Assembly (NCBI GenBank): GCA_902773165.1
Contig: CACYDO010000321.1
Location: forward strand, 1-10,343
Direction: 5' to 3'
Source: an uncultured Ruminococcus sp.
GTDB lineage: Bacteria > Bacillota > Clostridia > Oscillospirales > Acutalibacteraceae
DNA: 10,343 bases
Below, piece by piece: positions 1-6,765 of this stretch. The position numbers and the translations under genes are program-made. Position 1 is the stretch's first letter. The number at the start of each line of letters is the position of its first letter. The notes beneath the pieces were generated by a model that did no database searches, was not told the DNA's origin, and saw only the letters and a list, made by a program, of their open reading frames with translations.

Positions 1-229
1 ATTTGATTTGTCAAGTGGTATTTTATACAATTTTTAATACTGTATTTTGGTCACTATCCTGTCGGTTCTTAAGTTGTGGATAGTGGTGAGCAAACCAATA
101 AATTACTGCACATTTATTATTGATTGACCACATATTGTATTGTGGCTAAATTCAATATTTCAAAACCGTAATATCCTTATTTGAATAGTTACGTTGTTGT
201 ATCATTTAATTGAAATGACGGGAAGTCTA
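1..229. other. AT-rich upstream intergenic region
   Basis: I see no gene in this stretch. It is strongly AT-rich and has stops in all frames I looked at. It holds one clear inverted repeat (52-59 with 78-85) and a weaker 5-bp one (CCACA at 128-132 with TGTGG at 141-145). It ends at the -35 box of the promoter for the downstream operon. It could hold operator sites for that promoter or the 3' or 5' flank of a gene beyond the left edge, but nothing in the bases decides this. Confidence 0.5.
52..85. repeat. Inverted repeat, 8-bp perfect arms
   Basis: CACTATCC (52-59) and GGATAGTG (78-85) are exact reverse complements separated by 18 nt. Two G-T wobble pairs could extend the stem outward as RNA (T51-G86, G50-T87). 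No T-tract follows on either strand, so it is a poor terminator. It lies about 145 bp upstream of the -35 box at 230, so a distal protein-binding site or a structured RNA from a neighbouring gene is possible. Confidence 0.35.
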
Positions 230-258
230 TTGACATATTGGAATTATTGATTTATAAT
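230..258 (+). promoter_or_regulatory. Consensus sigma-A promoter of the FHA-ABC operon
   Basis: TTGACA at 230-235 and TATAAT at 253-258 are separated by exactly 17 bp, so both boxes match the housekeeping consensus in full. Transcription should start near 265. This leaves a leader of about 105 nt before the ATG at 370. Such a promoter is expected to be strong unless repressed. No other promoter is evident between the four genes, which supports one transcript for all of them. Confidence 0.85.
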
Positions 259-335
259 TATAGTAGTGTATTGTTGTAAATTATGTGAAAATTTTTATAT
301 GATTTATACAATTATGTCGGCTTGGCGGTATTTTG

Positions 336-363
336 TTGACGTATCAAGCTGTCAAGGAGAGGG
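336..363 (+). promoter_or_regulatory. Ribosome binding site with adjacent small hairpin
   Basis: AAGGAGAGGG at 354-363 is a strong Shine-Dalgarno sequence 6 nt before the ATG at 370, and it fixes that start. TTGAC at 336-340 can pair with GTCAA at 351-355, and the 3' arm of this hairpin touches the first two bases of the Shine-Dalgarno. An alternative pairing, TTGA (336-339) with TCAA (344-347), would leave it fully free. The binding site is clear. Regulation by the hairpin is only a possibility, because both stems are short. Confidence 0.6.
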
Positions 364-369
364 TACAAA

Positions 370-1926
370 ATGGACAACAAAACTATTTACTACAAGCCGC
401 TTCCGGCTAAGCCCGCTACGCTGCTTATTCTGGAGAGAGGAAAGCCCGTTCAGCTCGTTTCGCTGACAGGTACAATGCGTATCGGCAGAGAATCCGAAAA
501 AAGCACCAATGATATTGACCTGCATTCGGGTATCGTGTCCAGAAATCACGGCGAATTTATATATGAAGATGTTGAGGGCGTTTACTATTATAGAGATAAC
601 AACAGCCTTAACGGTACATTCTATAATGGTAATAAGCTGGAGCAACTCAATGAGCGCGGTTCCCGTGCGGTTCGTCTCAGCGATGGTGATATTCTCAGAA
701 TTGACTGCGAAAACCTTATGAATCCACGAAATGATGCCGTTATTATCATTTTCAGTACAAAATTCTCAGTCGGGGAAAAATGGAATCGCTTTCCTCTTGA
801 AGGTTTAGTCAATGTCAAAATCGGACGCGGCAGCACAGAGGGCATTTGCCTGACAGACTTTATGGCTTCCAGAAAGCACGCCGAGCTGAATCTTATTGAC
901 GGTGTTTGGCATATATCCGATATGGGCAGTGTAAATGGTCTTGCCATTAACCGTAATATGCTTCAGGGAACATGTCCGCTGAATATTTTTGATGTTATCA
1001 ATATAGCCAATACAACTTTGATCTTCCTTGGAAATGAGATCATCTTCAACGAAGTTCAGATGTCTGTTGAAACTCAGCCGCGCAGAGAACGCAGGATAGT
1101 AATGTCTGTAAATATTGACGAAGTAAAGGTGCGCAAGTTTAATTCGCTTGCAAAGAAAACGCTCCTTTCTCACATAAATCTTGATGTCGAAGCAGGCGAC
1201 TTCGTTTTGATATTAGGCGGCGCAGGCGCAGGAAAAACTACCTTCATCAAATCTCTGATGGGCAGTATTAAAAGAAGCGGCAAGGTCGATGGTCAGGTTT
1301 TGTTTGACAATATGGATCTTTACAAGAATTTCAGAATGCTTAAGCATAAGATCGGTCTTGTACCCCAGTTTTCGACAACGCGTGATAACGATACAGTTTA
1401 TAATACTATTATGGACGCCGCTAATGTCAAGCTCGCAGGAGAGTATTCCGGTGCAGAGATCAAGCAGCGCGTAGACGACGTAATCCGCCGTCTTATGCTG
1501 ACCAGCTTAACGAACAATCTGGTCAAAAACCTCAGCGGCGGACAGAAAAAGAGAGTAGAGGTTGCTATTCAGGCGATAGGCGACCAGGAGGTCTTCGTCC
1601 TTGATGAGCCGGATTCAGGTATGGACTATGCTACAAGAGTCGATCTGATGACGAACCTTCATTCCTGTACAGATTCCGGCGGAGTAGTTATGGTTATTTC
1701 CCACTCTCCAGACGACGCCGCGCATCTTTTTACAAAGGTAATAGTCCTTGCAAAAAGCCAGCGTGACGAGGTAGGACGTCTTGCTTATTACGGAGATGTT
1801 GAAAATGCATATCAGTTCTTCGGCGTAAAGAAGCTCAGTGATATAGTCATGGAGATCAACTATGAGGGCGGTCATGGAAGAGCCGATGAATTTATTGATA
1901 AGTTTGAAAATACTAGGAGGGGTTAA
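370..1926 (+). CDS. ABC transporter ATPase with two N-terminal FHA domains
   Basis: This 518-residue protein is probably the cytoplasmic ATP-hydrolysing subunit of an ABCG-like (ABC-2) transporter, paired with the permease encoded next. FHA domain 1 (about 36-130) shows the phosphothreonine-binding signature G39-R40, S57-R-N-H60 and N81-G82-T83. FHA domain 2 (about 148-226) shows G152-R153, S167-R-K-H170 and N189-G190. The ABC domain (about 248-480) has Walker A GGAGAGKTT (283-291, K289), Q-loop Q333, signature LSGGQ (388-392), Walker B VFVLDEP with D412 and E413, and H-loop H445, so it looks catalytically complete. The linker at 227-247 has a Thr-Gln (T235) that could be a phosphosite. FHA domains read phosphothreonine, and a kinase and a phosphatase lie in the same operon, so phosphorylation probably controls transport (inference). 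Mycobacterial Rv1747 also has two FHA domains before its ABC domain, but with the permease fused on. Confidence 0.93.
   Translation: MDNKTIYYKPLPAKPATLLILERGKPVQLVSLTGTMRIGRESEKSTNDIDLHSGIVSRNHGEFIYEDVEGVYYYRDNNSLNGTFYNGNKLEQLNERGSRAVRLSDGDILRIDCENLMNPRNDAVIIIFSTKFSVGEKWNRFPLEGLVNVKIGRGSTEGICLTDFMASRKHAELNLIDGVWHISDMGSVNGLAINRNMLQGTCPLNIFDVINIANTTLIFLGNEIIFNEVQMSVETQPRRERRIVMSVNIDEVKVRKFNSLAKKTLLSHINLDVEAGDFVLILGGAGAGKTTFIKSLMGSIKRSGKVDGQVLFDNMDLYKNFRMLKHKIGLVPQFSTTRDNDTVYNTIMDAANVKLAGEYSGAEIKQRVDDVIRRLMLTSLTNNLVKNLSGGQKKRVEVAIQAIGDQEVFVLDEPDSGMDYATRVDLMTNLHSCTDSGGVVMVISHSPDDAAHLFTKVIVLAKSQRDEVGRLAYYGDVENAYQFFGVKKLSDIVMEINYEGGHGRADEFIDKFENTRRG
1915..1920 (+). promoter_or_regulatory. Ribosome binding site inside the ATPase gene, coupling to the permease
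   Basis: AGGAGG at 1915-1920 lies in the last codons of the ATPase gene. Two ATGs follow in the same frame, at 1926 (5 nt spacing, sharing one base with the TAA stop) and at 1929 (8 nt spacing). By spacing the second ATG is at least as good a start. The overlap makes translational coupling of ATPase and permease likely. Confidence 0.75.
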
Positions 1927-2762
1927 TGATGCATAAGACATCGCGCGTTAAGCAAACTATTGTTTATGTAAAAAAGAATTTCCGCCTTTTTATGAATCAG
2001 AAAGATTGGAAATTTATCGTAATAGCTGCAGTTATTTCACTCTTGGTTTGTGCAGTTGTCGGCGATAAAATGTTTGAAACATATGAATCTACTAAATCAG
2101 GCTTTTTTGCTATTATTTCTGCTGCTATCTGGATCGGCGTGTTTAACTCAATTCAGGGCATATGCAAAGAGCACGATACTATAACAAGCGAATACCGTTC
2201 AGGTCTGCATATTTCGGCATACGTTATGTCGCATGTTATCTTTGATTTTATTGTATGCTTCATTCAGGCAATCATTCTTATGGCGATCTGCTGTGTATTT
2301 ATAGAATTCCCTGATGAAGGCGTTCTGTTTGGAAATGCCATTCCTGAGTATTTTATTACTCTGTTTATGATAATCTGGGGTTCTGATATAATGGGAATTA
2401 TGATATCCTCTGTATCATCAACTCCAAACGTTGCTATGACGGCAATGCCGTTTGTTCTAATTCTCCAGCTTGTGTTCAGCGGCGTTCTTTTCGAGCTGAG
2501 CGACTGGACAGAAAAGATAGCTTATGTTACATACAGTAAATGGGGCATGGGTGCGCTCGGCGCGATAGGAGATCTTAACAGTGAGGAGCTTCCTCTTAAA
2601 CTGAGCGCTGTATTCCCGAATGTTGTCAGATTGGAAGAGGAAGCAGCCTATGAGGCTACAGCCGGAAATCTGCTCAAATGCTGGGGCTGCATTCTTCTGA
2701 TAGCCGTTGTATGCACACTTATTTCCGGAATCAGCCTTAAACTCCGTAACCGCGATTCGTAA
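1926..2762 (+). CDS. ABC-2 type transporter permease
   Basis: This integral membrane protein of 278 residues (277 if the second ATG is used) is probably the channel half of the transporter powered by the preceding ATPase. Hydrophobic segments at about 29-46, 60-77, 100-125, 143-165, 170-192 and 250-272 give six membrane spans, the usual count for an ABC-2/ABCG membrane domain. A larger loop lies between spans 5 and 6 (about 193-249) and is probably extracytoplasmic, as in ABCG proteins. The N-terminus is basic and amphipathic, like the coupling helix region before the first span. The start overlaps the ATPase stop by one base. The direction is probably export, as for most of this family. Neither the sequence nor the neighbours identify the substrate. 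Confidence 0.87.
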   Translation: MMHKTSRVKQTIVYVKKNFRLFMNQKDWKFIVIAAVISLLVCAVVGDKMFETYESTKSGFFAIISAAIWIGVFNSIQGICKEHDTITSEYRSGLHISAYVMSHVIFDFIVCFIQAIILMAICCVFIEFPDEGVLFGNAIPEYFITLFMIIWGSDIMGIMISSVSSTPNVAMTAMPFVLILQLVFSGVLFELSDWTEKIAYVTYSKWGMGALGAIGDLNSEELPLKLSAVFPNVVRLEEEAAYEATAGNLLKCWGCILLIAVVCTLISGISLKLRNRDS

Positions 2763-2774
2763 GAGAGGTATGCC

Positions 2775-3632
2775 ATGGATAATCTTGCTAAATACTTGAA
2801 AAAAAGTACCGATTCCGATGAGATCCCGGAGGAGGTAGTAAAGGTAGAAGAAGAGCGCAAGATCAAGGTGTCCGTGTCAACGAGTGTCGGCTGTGTGCGA
2901 GAGCACAACGAGGATAATTTTTTCGCTGATGAATTCGGAATGAGACTTGAAGAAGAGGACGCTTTTACCGGAGAGCTTGACTTTCGCTGCCGCCGTATAT
3001 TTGCTGTCTGCGATGGTATGGGCGGCGAAGACTTTGGTGACGAAGCTTCTGAGATCAGCGCAGGAGTTATAGGTTTTTATAAGGAAAAAATGCGTGATTC
3101 CGCACCTGAACTTCTTCATGACGTGGTTAACGCATATGCGGTCAAGGCAAATAATGAGATATGGGAAATGGTCCGCCGCCGTCAGGGTTATCAAAGCGGA
3201 AGTACGCTTGCCATGGCGATAGTAGACAGCGAAAATATTAACGTGTTCAATATTGGCGACAGCCGGGTTTATTTCTATCAGGAGAAAAAGCTCAGACAAA
3301 TTACCGAGGATCAGACTCTGGCTATGAAGAAATTCAAGGAGAATATATATACTGAGGAACAGGCTAAAAACAGCCCTGATTGCCATCGTATAACAAATTT
3401 TCTTGGTATTGACGAGCGTGGGCTTGGTCCCCAGGCGGTTCACACAGGAACGTTTCCTACCGAACCTATGATGATCCTGATTTGCAGTGATGGTCTTACA
3501 GATATGTGCTGTGACGAAGAGATCGCAGAAATTCTTTCCGAAAAAACAGAGAACCATGCCGATGCATTGGTTGACAGGGCACTTGAAAACGGCGGCGTTG
3601 ACAATGTTACGTGTGTTGTTATCAGCTTTTGA
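2775..3632 (+). CDS. PP2C-family Ser/Thr protein phosphatase
   Basis: This soluble 285-residue metal-dependent phosphatase probably removes phosphate from targets of the kinase encoded next. The PP2C core motifs appear in order: RExNED (R42, E46, D47), the metal-binding D80-G-M-G-G84, S141-G-S-T-L145, G161-D-S-R164, T177-E-D-Q, S238-D-G-L241, and D276-N-V-T279 near the C-terminus. All the expected metal aspartates (D80, D239, D276) are present, so it should be active. An acidic and lysine-rich N-terminal tail of about 30 residues precedes the domain. There is no signal peptide or membrane segment. The ATG at 2775 is preceded by AGAGAGG (2762-2768). It begins 12 nt after the permease stop and ends 17 nt before the kinase start. 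Eraser of the phospho-switch on the FHA-ABC transporter is the role suggested by context. Confidence 0.92.
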   Translation: MDNLAKYLKKSTDSDEIPEEVVKVEEERKIKVSVSTSVGCVREHNEDNFFADEFGMRLEEEDAFTGELDFRCRRIFAVCDGMGGEDFGDEASEISAGVIGFYKEKMRDSAPELLHDVVNAYAVKANNEIWEMVRRRQGYQSGSTLAMAIVDSENINVFNIGDSRVYFYQEKKLRQITEDQTLAMKKFKENIYTEEQAKNSPDCHRITNFLGIDERGLGPQAVHTGTFPTEPMMILICSDGLTDMCCDEEIAEILSEKTENHADALVDRALENGGVDNVTCVVISF

Positions 3633-3649
3633 GGTGAAAAAGGAAACGT

Positions 3650-5953
3650 ATGAAACTAAATGATACGATGGAAAAGATCCTTGAGCAAATACAACAGCCG
3701 CTCTGGGAGCATTGGTATATAAAAGATAAGCTTGGTTCAGGTGCGTACAGCTGCGTATACCGGGTAGAAGCTCAGCGTTCAAGAACTCGTATTAATACCG
3801 CAGCATTGAAAATTCAGCCAATTACAGCTAACGGCAGAGAATTTATAAATGAAAGTGACAAGCGAGCGTATATAGAACGACAAAAAGCACGCGTTGACAG
3901 AGAAGCTGAGATAATGCTTGAACTTCGTCGTTTCCCGAATATCGTTTTCTATGAAGACGAGGACGTTCGTGAGCTGATCATTAACGGAAAGTTTGAAGGC
4001 TATTACTCGCTTTTGCGAATGGAGCTGCTTACGGCAGTTGTTGATCTTATCCATAAAAGAACCTTCGATTTTTCAGAAAAAAATATAGTAAAGCTCGCCT
4101 GCGATATTGGAAAGGGTATTGCCGGAGCGCATTCGGTAGGGGTTATTCACCGCGATATAAAACCTGATAATTTCTTCGTTGACGATTACGATACATATAA
4201 AATCGGAGATTTCAACGTAGCTAAAATGTCAGATACAGCTCGTACAATGGCGGGAACTCCCGGATATATCGCGCCGGAGGTATACAGGGCAAAGTCTGAT
4301 ATCGACGCTGTATATACAGGTCAGGCAGATATTTATTCCTTTGGTATATGCCTTTACCGCCTTATGAATGATATGCTGTTCCCCTTTGAGGATACAGACG
4401 ATACGGAAACGGCTCATATTCGCCGAAACCGTGGCGAGAAGCTTACGCCTCCACGAAATGCATCTGCTGAATTTGGCCGCATTATTTTAAAAGCCTGCGA
4501 ATTCTCCACAGAAGAGCGATATCAGGATATCACGGATATGCTTTATGATCTTAATCATATGGACAGAGTATCCTCCGCTTCTTCTGTAAACAGAGATAGG
4601 CCTGCCGATTCATCTATGACTATCCTGGCGGAGGAAGCTATAACCTTCAAAAGACAAGAGGCGCAGCCTGTTAATGATAAGGCAGCTTCTGATGACAGCG
4701 TCAGTGATGGCAGAACGATATACTTTGGTTCTTATCCTTGGTCTGAAACAGGGGAGGAAAAGCCTATTCGCTGGAGGATTCTTGCCATAGAAGATGATAA
4801 AGCTTTACTTATCACAGAACAGATCATCGACGCGATGTCGTATTCAACAGAAGATGATACGTTCACATGGGATGGTTCCGGTGTTCGGCGCTTCCTGAAT
4901 ACAGATTTCTTTAATTCTGCATTTGAAGATACAGAGAAGGAAATAGTCCTTCCTTCCGATCTGATGAACTATAAAAATGTAGCGTATCGCACCAACAGCG
5001 GAAGCCGAACAAGTGATCTCGTTTACCTTCTGAGTATAGAGGAAGCAGAGCGCTTCTTTGTCAGCAATGATGAACGCATTGCAAAGCCTACGCCGTATGC
5101 TTTAAAGAAGGGTATTTTTACCGAAAACGGTAAGGCGTGGTGGTGGCTTCGCACAAGCGGCAACAAAGACAGCTACGCAGCCGATGTCGATTACGGCGGA
5201 GATGTTGACAGCTACGGCAGCGACAGGTATTATTCCGTAGAGGGAATCAGACCTGTGATCCGCGTTTCTTTGAACTTTTTGGAGAATGAAGCCGTTATGG
5301 CTCTTTCTAAAAATGTTTCCAGGAATTCTGCTTATTCGGAAAGCATGATGATCACTGCTGCTGTTCCCGGAGAGATAGTCCGCTTTGGCGAATATTATAA
5401 TGAATCTAAGTTCACCAAAGCTCCGCTCATGTGGCAGGTTCTTGATGTAAAGGATAACAAGGCGCTTGTTATCACGCTTGAGTGTATTGAAGCAATGCCG
5501 TTTGATCCACGCGGAATGAACCTTACGTGGCGTCAGAGCGATCTGCGCCGCTGGCTTAACAGCGACTTTGTTGAGATGGCGTTCGGTGAGCGCATTTCAG
5601 CTGTCCACGAAACTACTTGCGTAACTCCGCCAAACAATGTGTATGGCGTTCCCGGTGCAATGGATACGAGAGATAAGGTGTTCTTACTTAGTCTTGATGA
5701 AGCGGCGAAATATTTTGCCGATGATAATGCAAGAATTGCGCCTGCCGTACCTTATGCGCGCGATAAAGGATTATTCGTTGATTCTGACGGCGGAGCATGG
5801 TGGTGGCTTCGTTCTCCCGGAAGCAGCCAAAAATATGCCGCAAATGTTGACTACGGCGGAGATATTGATTTCTACGGAAGTGATGAATCTGCTGTCAATG
5901 GTGTTCGTCCTGCAATGTGGGTAGATATTTCGGCTTTAAGAAAACCTCATTAA
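3650..5953 (+). CDS. Soluble Ser/Thr protein kinase with tandem DUF6273-like domains
   Basis: This 767-residue protein starts with a Hanks-type kinase domain (about 22-303): glycine loop LGSGAYSCVY (28-37), ATP lysine K54, likely helix-C E85, catalytic HRDIKPDN with H167, D169, K171 and N174, activation segment from D187, GTPGYIAPE ending at E210, and D227 of the DxxSFG motif. The usual DFG is DFN (187-189). T199 and T203 are likely activation-loop phosphosites. A polar linker (304-353) with a T324-I-L motif leads to two related domains, about 354-541 and 574-762. Each begins with a strand like IYFGSYPW or VRFGEYYN and ends with WWWLR, YAA.VDYGGD and G(I/V)RP, as in DUF6273 proteins. No membrane segment is seen, unlike PASTA kinases, so the whole chain is probably cytoplasmic. 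It is the last gene of the operon and probably phosphorylates threonines read by the FHA domains. The ligand of the C-terminal domains is unknown. Confidence 0.9.
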   Translation: MKLNDTMEKILEQIQQPLWEHWYIKDKLGSGAYSCVYRVEAQRSRTRINTAALKIQPITANGREFINESDKRAYIERQKARVDREAEIMLELRRFPNIVFYEDEDVRELIINGKFEGYYSLLRMELLTAVVDLIHKRTFDFSEKNIVKLACDIGKGIAGAHSVGVIHRDIKPDNFFVDDYDTYKIGDFNVAKMSDTARTMAGTPGYIAPEVYRAKSDIDAVYTGQADIYSFGICLYRLMNDMLFPFEDTDDTETAHIRRNRGEKLTPPRNASAEFGRIILKACEFSTEERYQDITDMLYDLNHMDRVSSASSVNRDRPADSSMTILAEEAITFKRQEAQPVNDKAASDDSVSDGRTIYFGSYPWSETGEEKPIRWRILAIEDDKALLITEQIIDAMSYSTEDDTFTWDGSGVRRFLNTDFFNSAFEDTEKEIVLPSDLMNYKNVAYRTNSGSRTSDLVYLLSIEEAERFFVSNDERIAKPTPYALKKGIFTENGKAWWWLRTSGNKDSYAADVDYGGDVDSYGSDRYYSVEGIRPVIRVSLNFLENEAVMALSKNVSRNSAYSESMMITAAVPGEIVRFGEYYNESKFTKAPLMWQVLDVKDNKALVITLECIEAMPFDPRGMNLTWRQSDLRRWLNSDFVEMAFGERISAVHETTCVTPPNNVYGVPGAMDTRDKVFLLSLDEAAKYFADDNARIAPAVPYARDKGLFVDSDGGAWWWLRSPGSSQKYAANVDYGGDIDFYGSDESAVNGVRPAMWVDISALRKPH
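4709..5272 (+). other. DUF6273-like domain, copy 1 (codons about 354-541)
   Basis: This is the first of two homologous C-terminal domains of the kinase. It contains RTIYFGSYPW, then IRWRIL, ALLITEQII, TW..S.VRRFLN, a long LLSIEEA segment, WWWLRTSG, AADVDYGGD and GIRPVIRVSL. The order and spacing match copy 2 closely, so they arose by duplication. The C-terminal WWLR and GxRP pattern resembles formylglycine-enzyme/C-type-lectin-like folds that present a variable ligand-binding face. That fold link is my inference. Confidence 0.7.
5369..5935 (+). other. DUF6273-like domain, copy 2 (codons about 574-762)
   Basis: This is the second C-terminal domain of the kinase: GEIVRFGEYYN, LMWQVL, ALVITLECI, TWRQSDLRRWLNSDF, VFLLSLDEA, WWWLRSPG, YAANVDYGGDIDFYG and GVRPAMWV. 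It matches the family pattern better than copy 1 (WWLRSPG and GVRPA in full). The two copies differ most between WWWLR and GxRP, where a binding surface would be expected, so they may recognise different ligands. Confidence 0.72.
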
Positions 5954-5962
5954 ATAAACTAA

Positions 5963-5998
5963 GCCTCAGCGATGTTTGAAATTCGCTGAGGCCTTTTT
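5963..5998 (+). terminator. Intrinsic terminator of the FHA-ABC operon
   Basis: GCCTCAGCGA (5963-5972) pairs perfectly with TCGCTGAGGC (5983-5992) around a 10-nt loop. After one C comes a run of five T (5994-5998). It begins 9 nt after the kinase stop. Read on the other strand the same stem is followed by TTAGTTTATTT, so it may also end the convergent unit that stops at 6002, though less strongly. Confidence 0.9.
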
Positions 5999-6001
5999 AT
6001 T

Positions 6002-6748
6002 TTAATTTTTATTAACCGGATAAATATATTGCCCATGCTTTTTCGAGAATCCCTGCGTAAATTGAATTGCAAACTCGGGGCAGTGGTGAAGGCATCGCAG
6101 ACAAAGAGCGCATTGCTTTTTTATCCAAACAGGTTTGTTATCAACTATTTCTATAGCTTGAACGGGACAATTCTTTGCGCAGATACCGCAGCCAATGCAG
6201 CTGTTTTCTGCATAAAAATGTTTTGTATTTCGTTCGTAGTTATACATGGGATTCATTACAAGCCTTACGGCATATGGGGTTTTGCGCTCTGTGTTGTCGC
6301 CTGTCTCCATAGACCTGATTCTTCGTATAACAGATGAGGTTTGTGCTTCAGAAAACAATAATTCTGTTTTCACCTTAACCGGGTCACTAAGGTCGAAAAT
6401 AGGAGTAAAATTATCTGGCATACGAATGCTGAAGGAAGCATTAAGCTCTATTCCGCGTTTTTTCAATATTTTACGTGCGTCCTCTCCGCAGCATCCGGGT
6501 GTAGTTCCATAGGTGACAACAAGGTATGTGTATGAAGAATTTTTTAGAGTAAGGTTATTTAAATATTCGCGCATTGGAAGCGACAGCTGCCACCAGTAGA
6601 AAGGAGTGATGATGCCGAAATTTTCACCATCTGAAAGAGTAAAATCAGATGCTGTATCTTCAATAGAAACAGCGGTGTCATTGAGTGCTTCCGCAATTGA
6701 TTCAGCTATATGACGGGAATTACCGGTTGCAGAAAAATATACGATCAT
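6002..6748 (-). CDS. EFR1-type flavodoxin/ferredoxin fusion protein
   Basis: This 248-residue cytoplasmic redox protein joins a flavodoxin-like domain to a two-cluster ferredoxin. The N-terminal part has the FMN phosphate loop SATGNSR (6-12) and a second flavin-side loop YGTTPGCCG (80-88). The C-terminal part has two 4Fe-4S motifs, C184-x2-C187-x2-C190-x3-C194-P and C213-x2-C216-x2-C219-x3-C223-P. This arrangement is typical of proteins annotated as EFR1-family in anaerobic Firmicutes, and the length is normal. The start is supported by AAGGAGTG (complement of 6756-6763) 7 nt upstream. It is the last gene of the minus-strand unit, 17 nt after the dockerin gene. It probably shuttles low-potential electrons between a flavin and iron-sulfur centres, but its partner enzyme is unknown. 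Nothing links it mechanistically to its upstream neighbours. Confidence 0.88.
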   Translation of the reverse strand: MIVYFSATGNSRHIAESIAEALNDTAVSIEDTASDFTLSDGENFGIITPFYWWQLSLPMREYLNNLTLKNSSYTYLVVTYGTTPGCCGEDARKILKKRGIELNASFSIRMPDNFTPIFDLSDPVKVKTELLFSEAQTSSVIRRIRSMETGDNTERKTPYAVRLVMNPMYNYERNTKHFYAENSCIGCGICAKNCPVQAIEIVDNKPVWIKKQCALCLRCLHHCPEFAIQFTQGFSKKHGQYIYPVNKN

Positions 6749-6765
6749 GAATAATCACTCCTTAT

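Noticed and set aside
123..151. Second promoter with TTGACC and TAAATT
   Set aside because: The -10 match is poor and the promoter at 230-258 is perfect and closer to the gene.
2770..2772. ATG at 2770 as the start of the phosphatase
   Set aside because: It is in a different frame from the PP2C coding sequence. ATG at 2775 is in frame and well placed after AGAGAGG.
2877..3782. Long minus-strand open frame of 301 codons opposite the phosphatase
   Set aside because: It is antisense to a gene with every PP2C motif, its product shows no recognisable domain, and it has no convincing ribosome binding site. It is a shadow of the codon usage on the other strand.
5134..5260. DUF6273 end (WWWLR to GIRP) as a diversity-generating retroelement variable region
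   Set aside because: The C-lectin-like look and loop variation invite the idea, but no reverse transcriptase, template repeat or clear adenine-targeted pattern is visible in the window.
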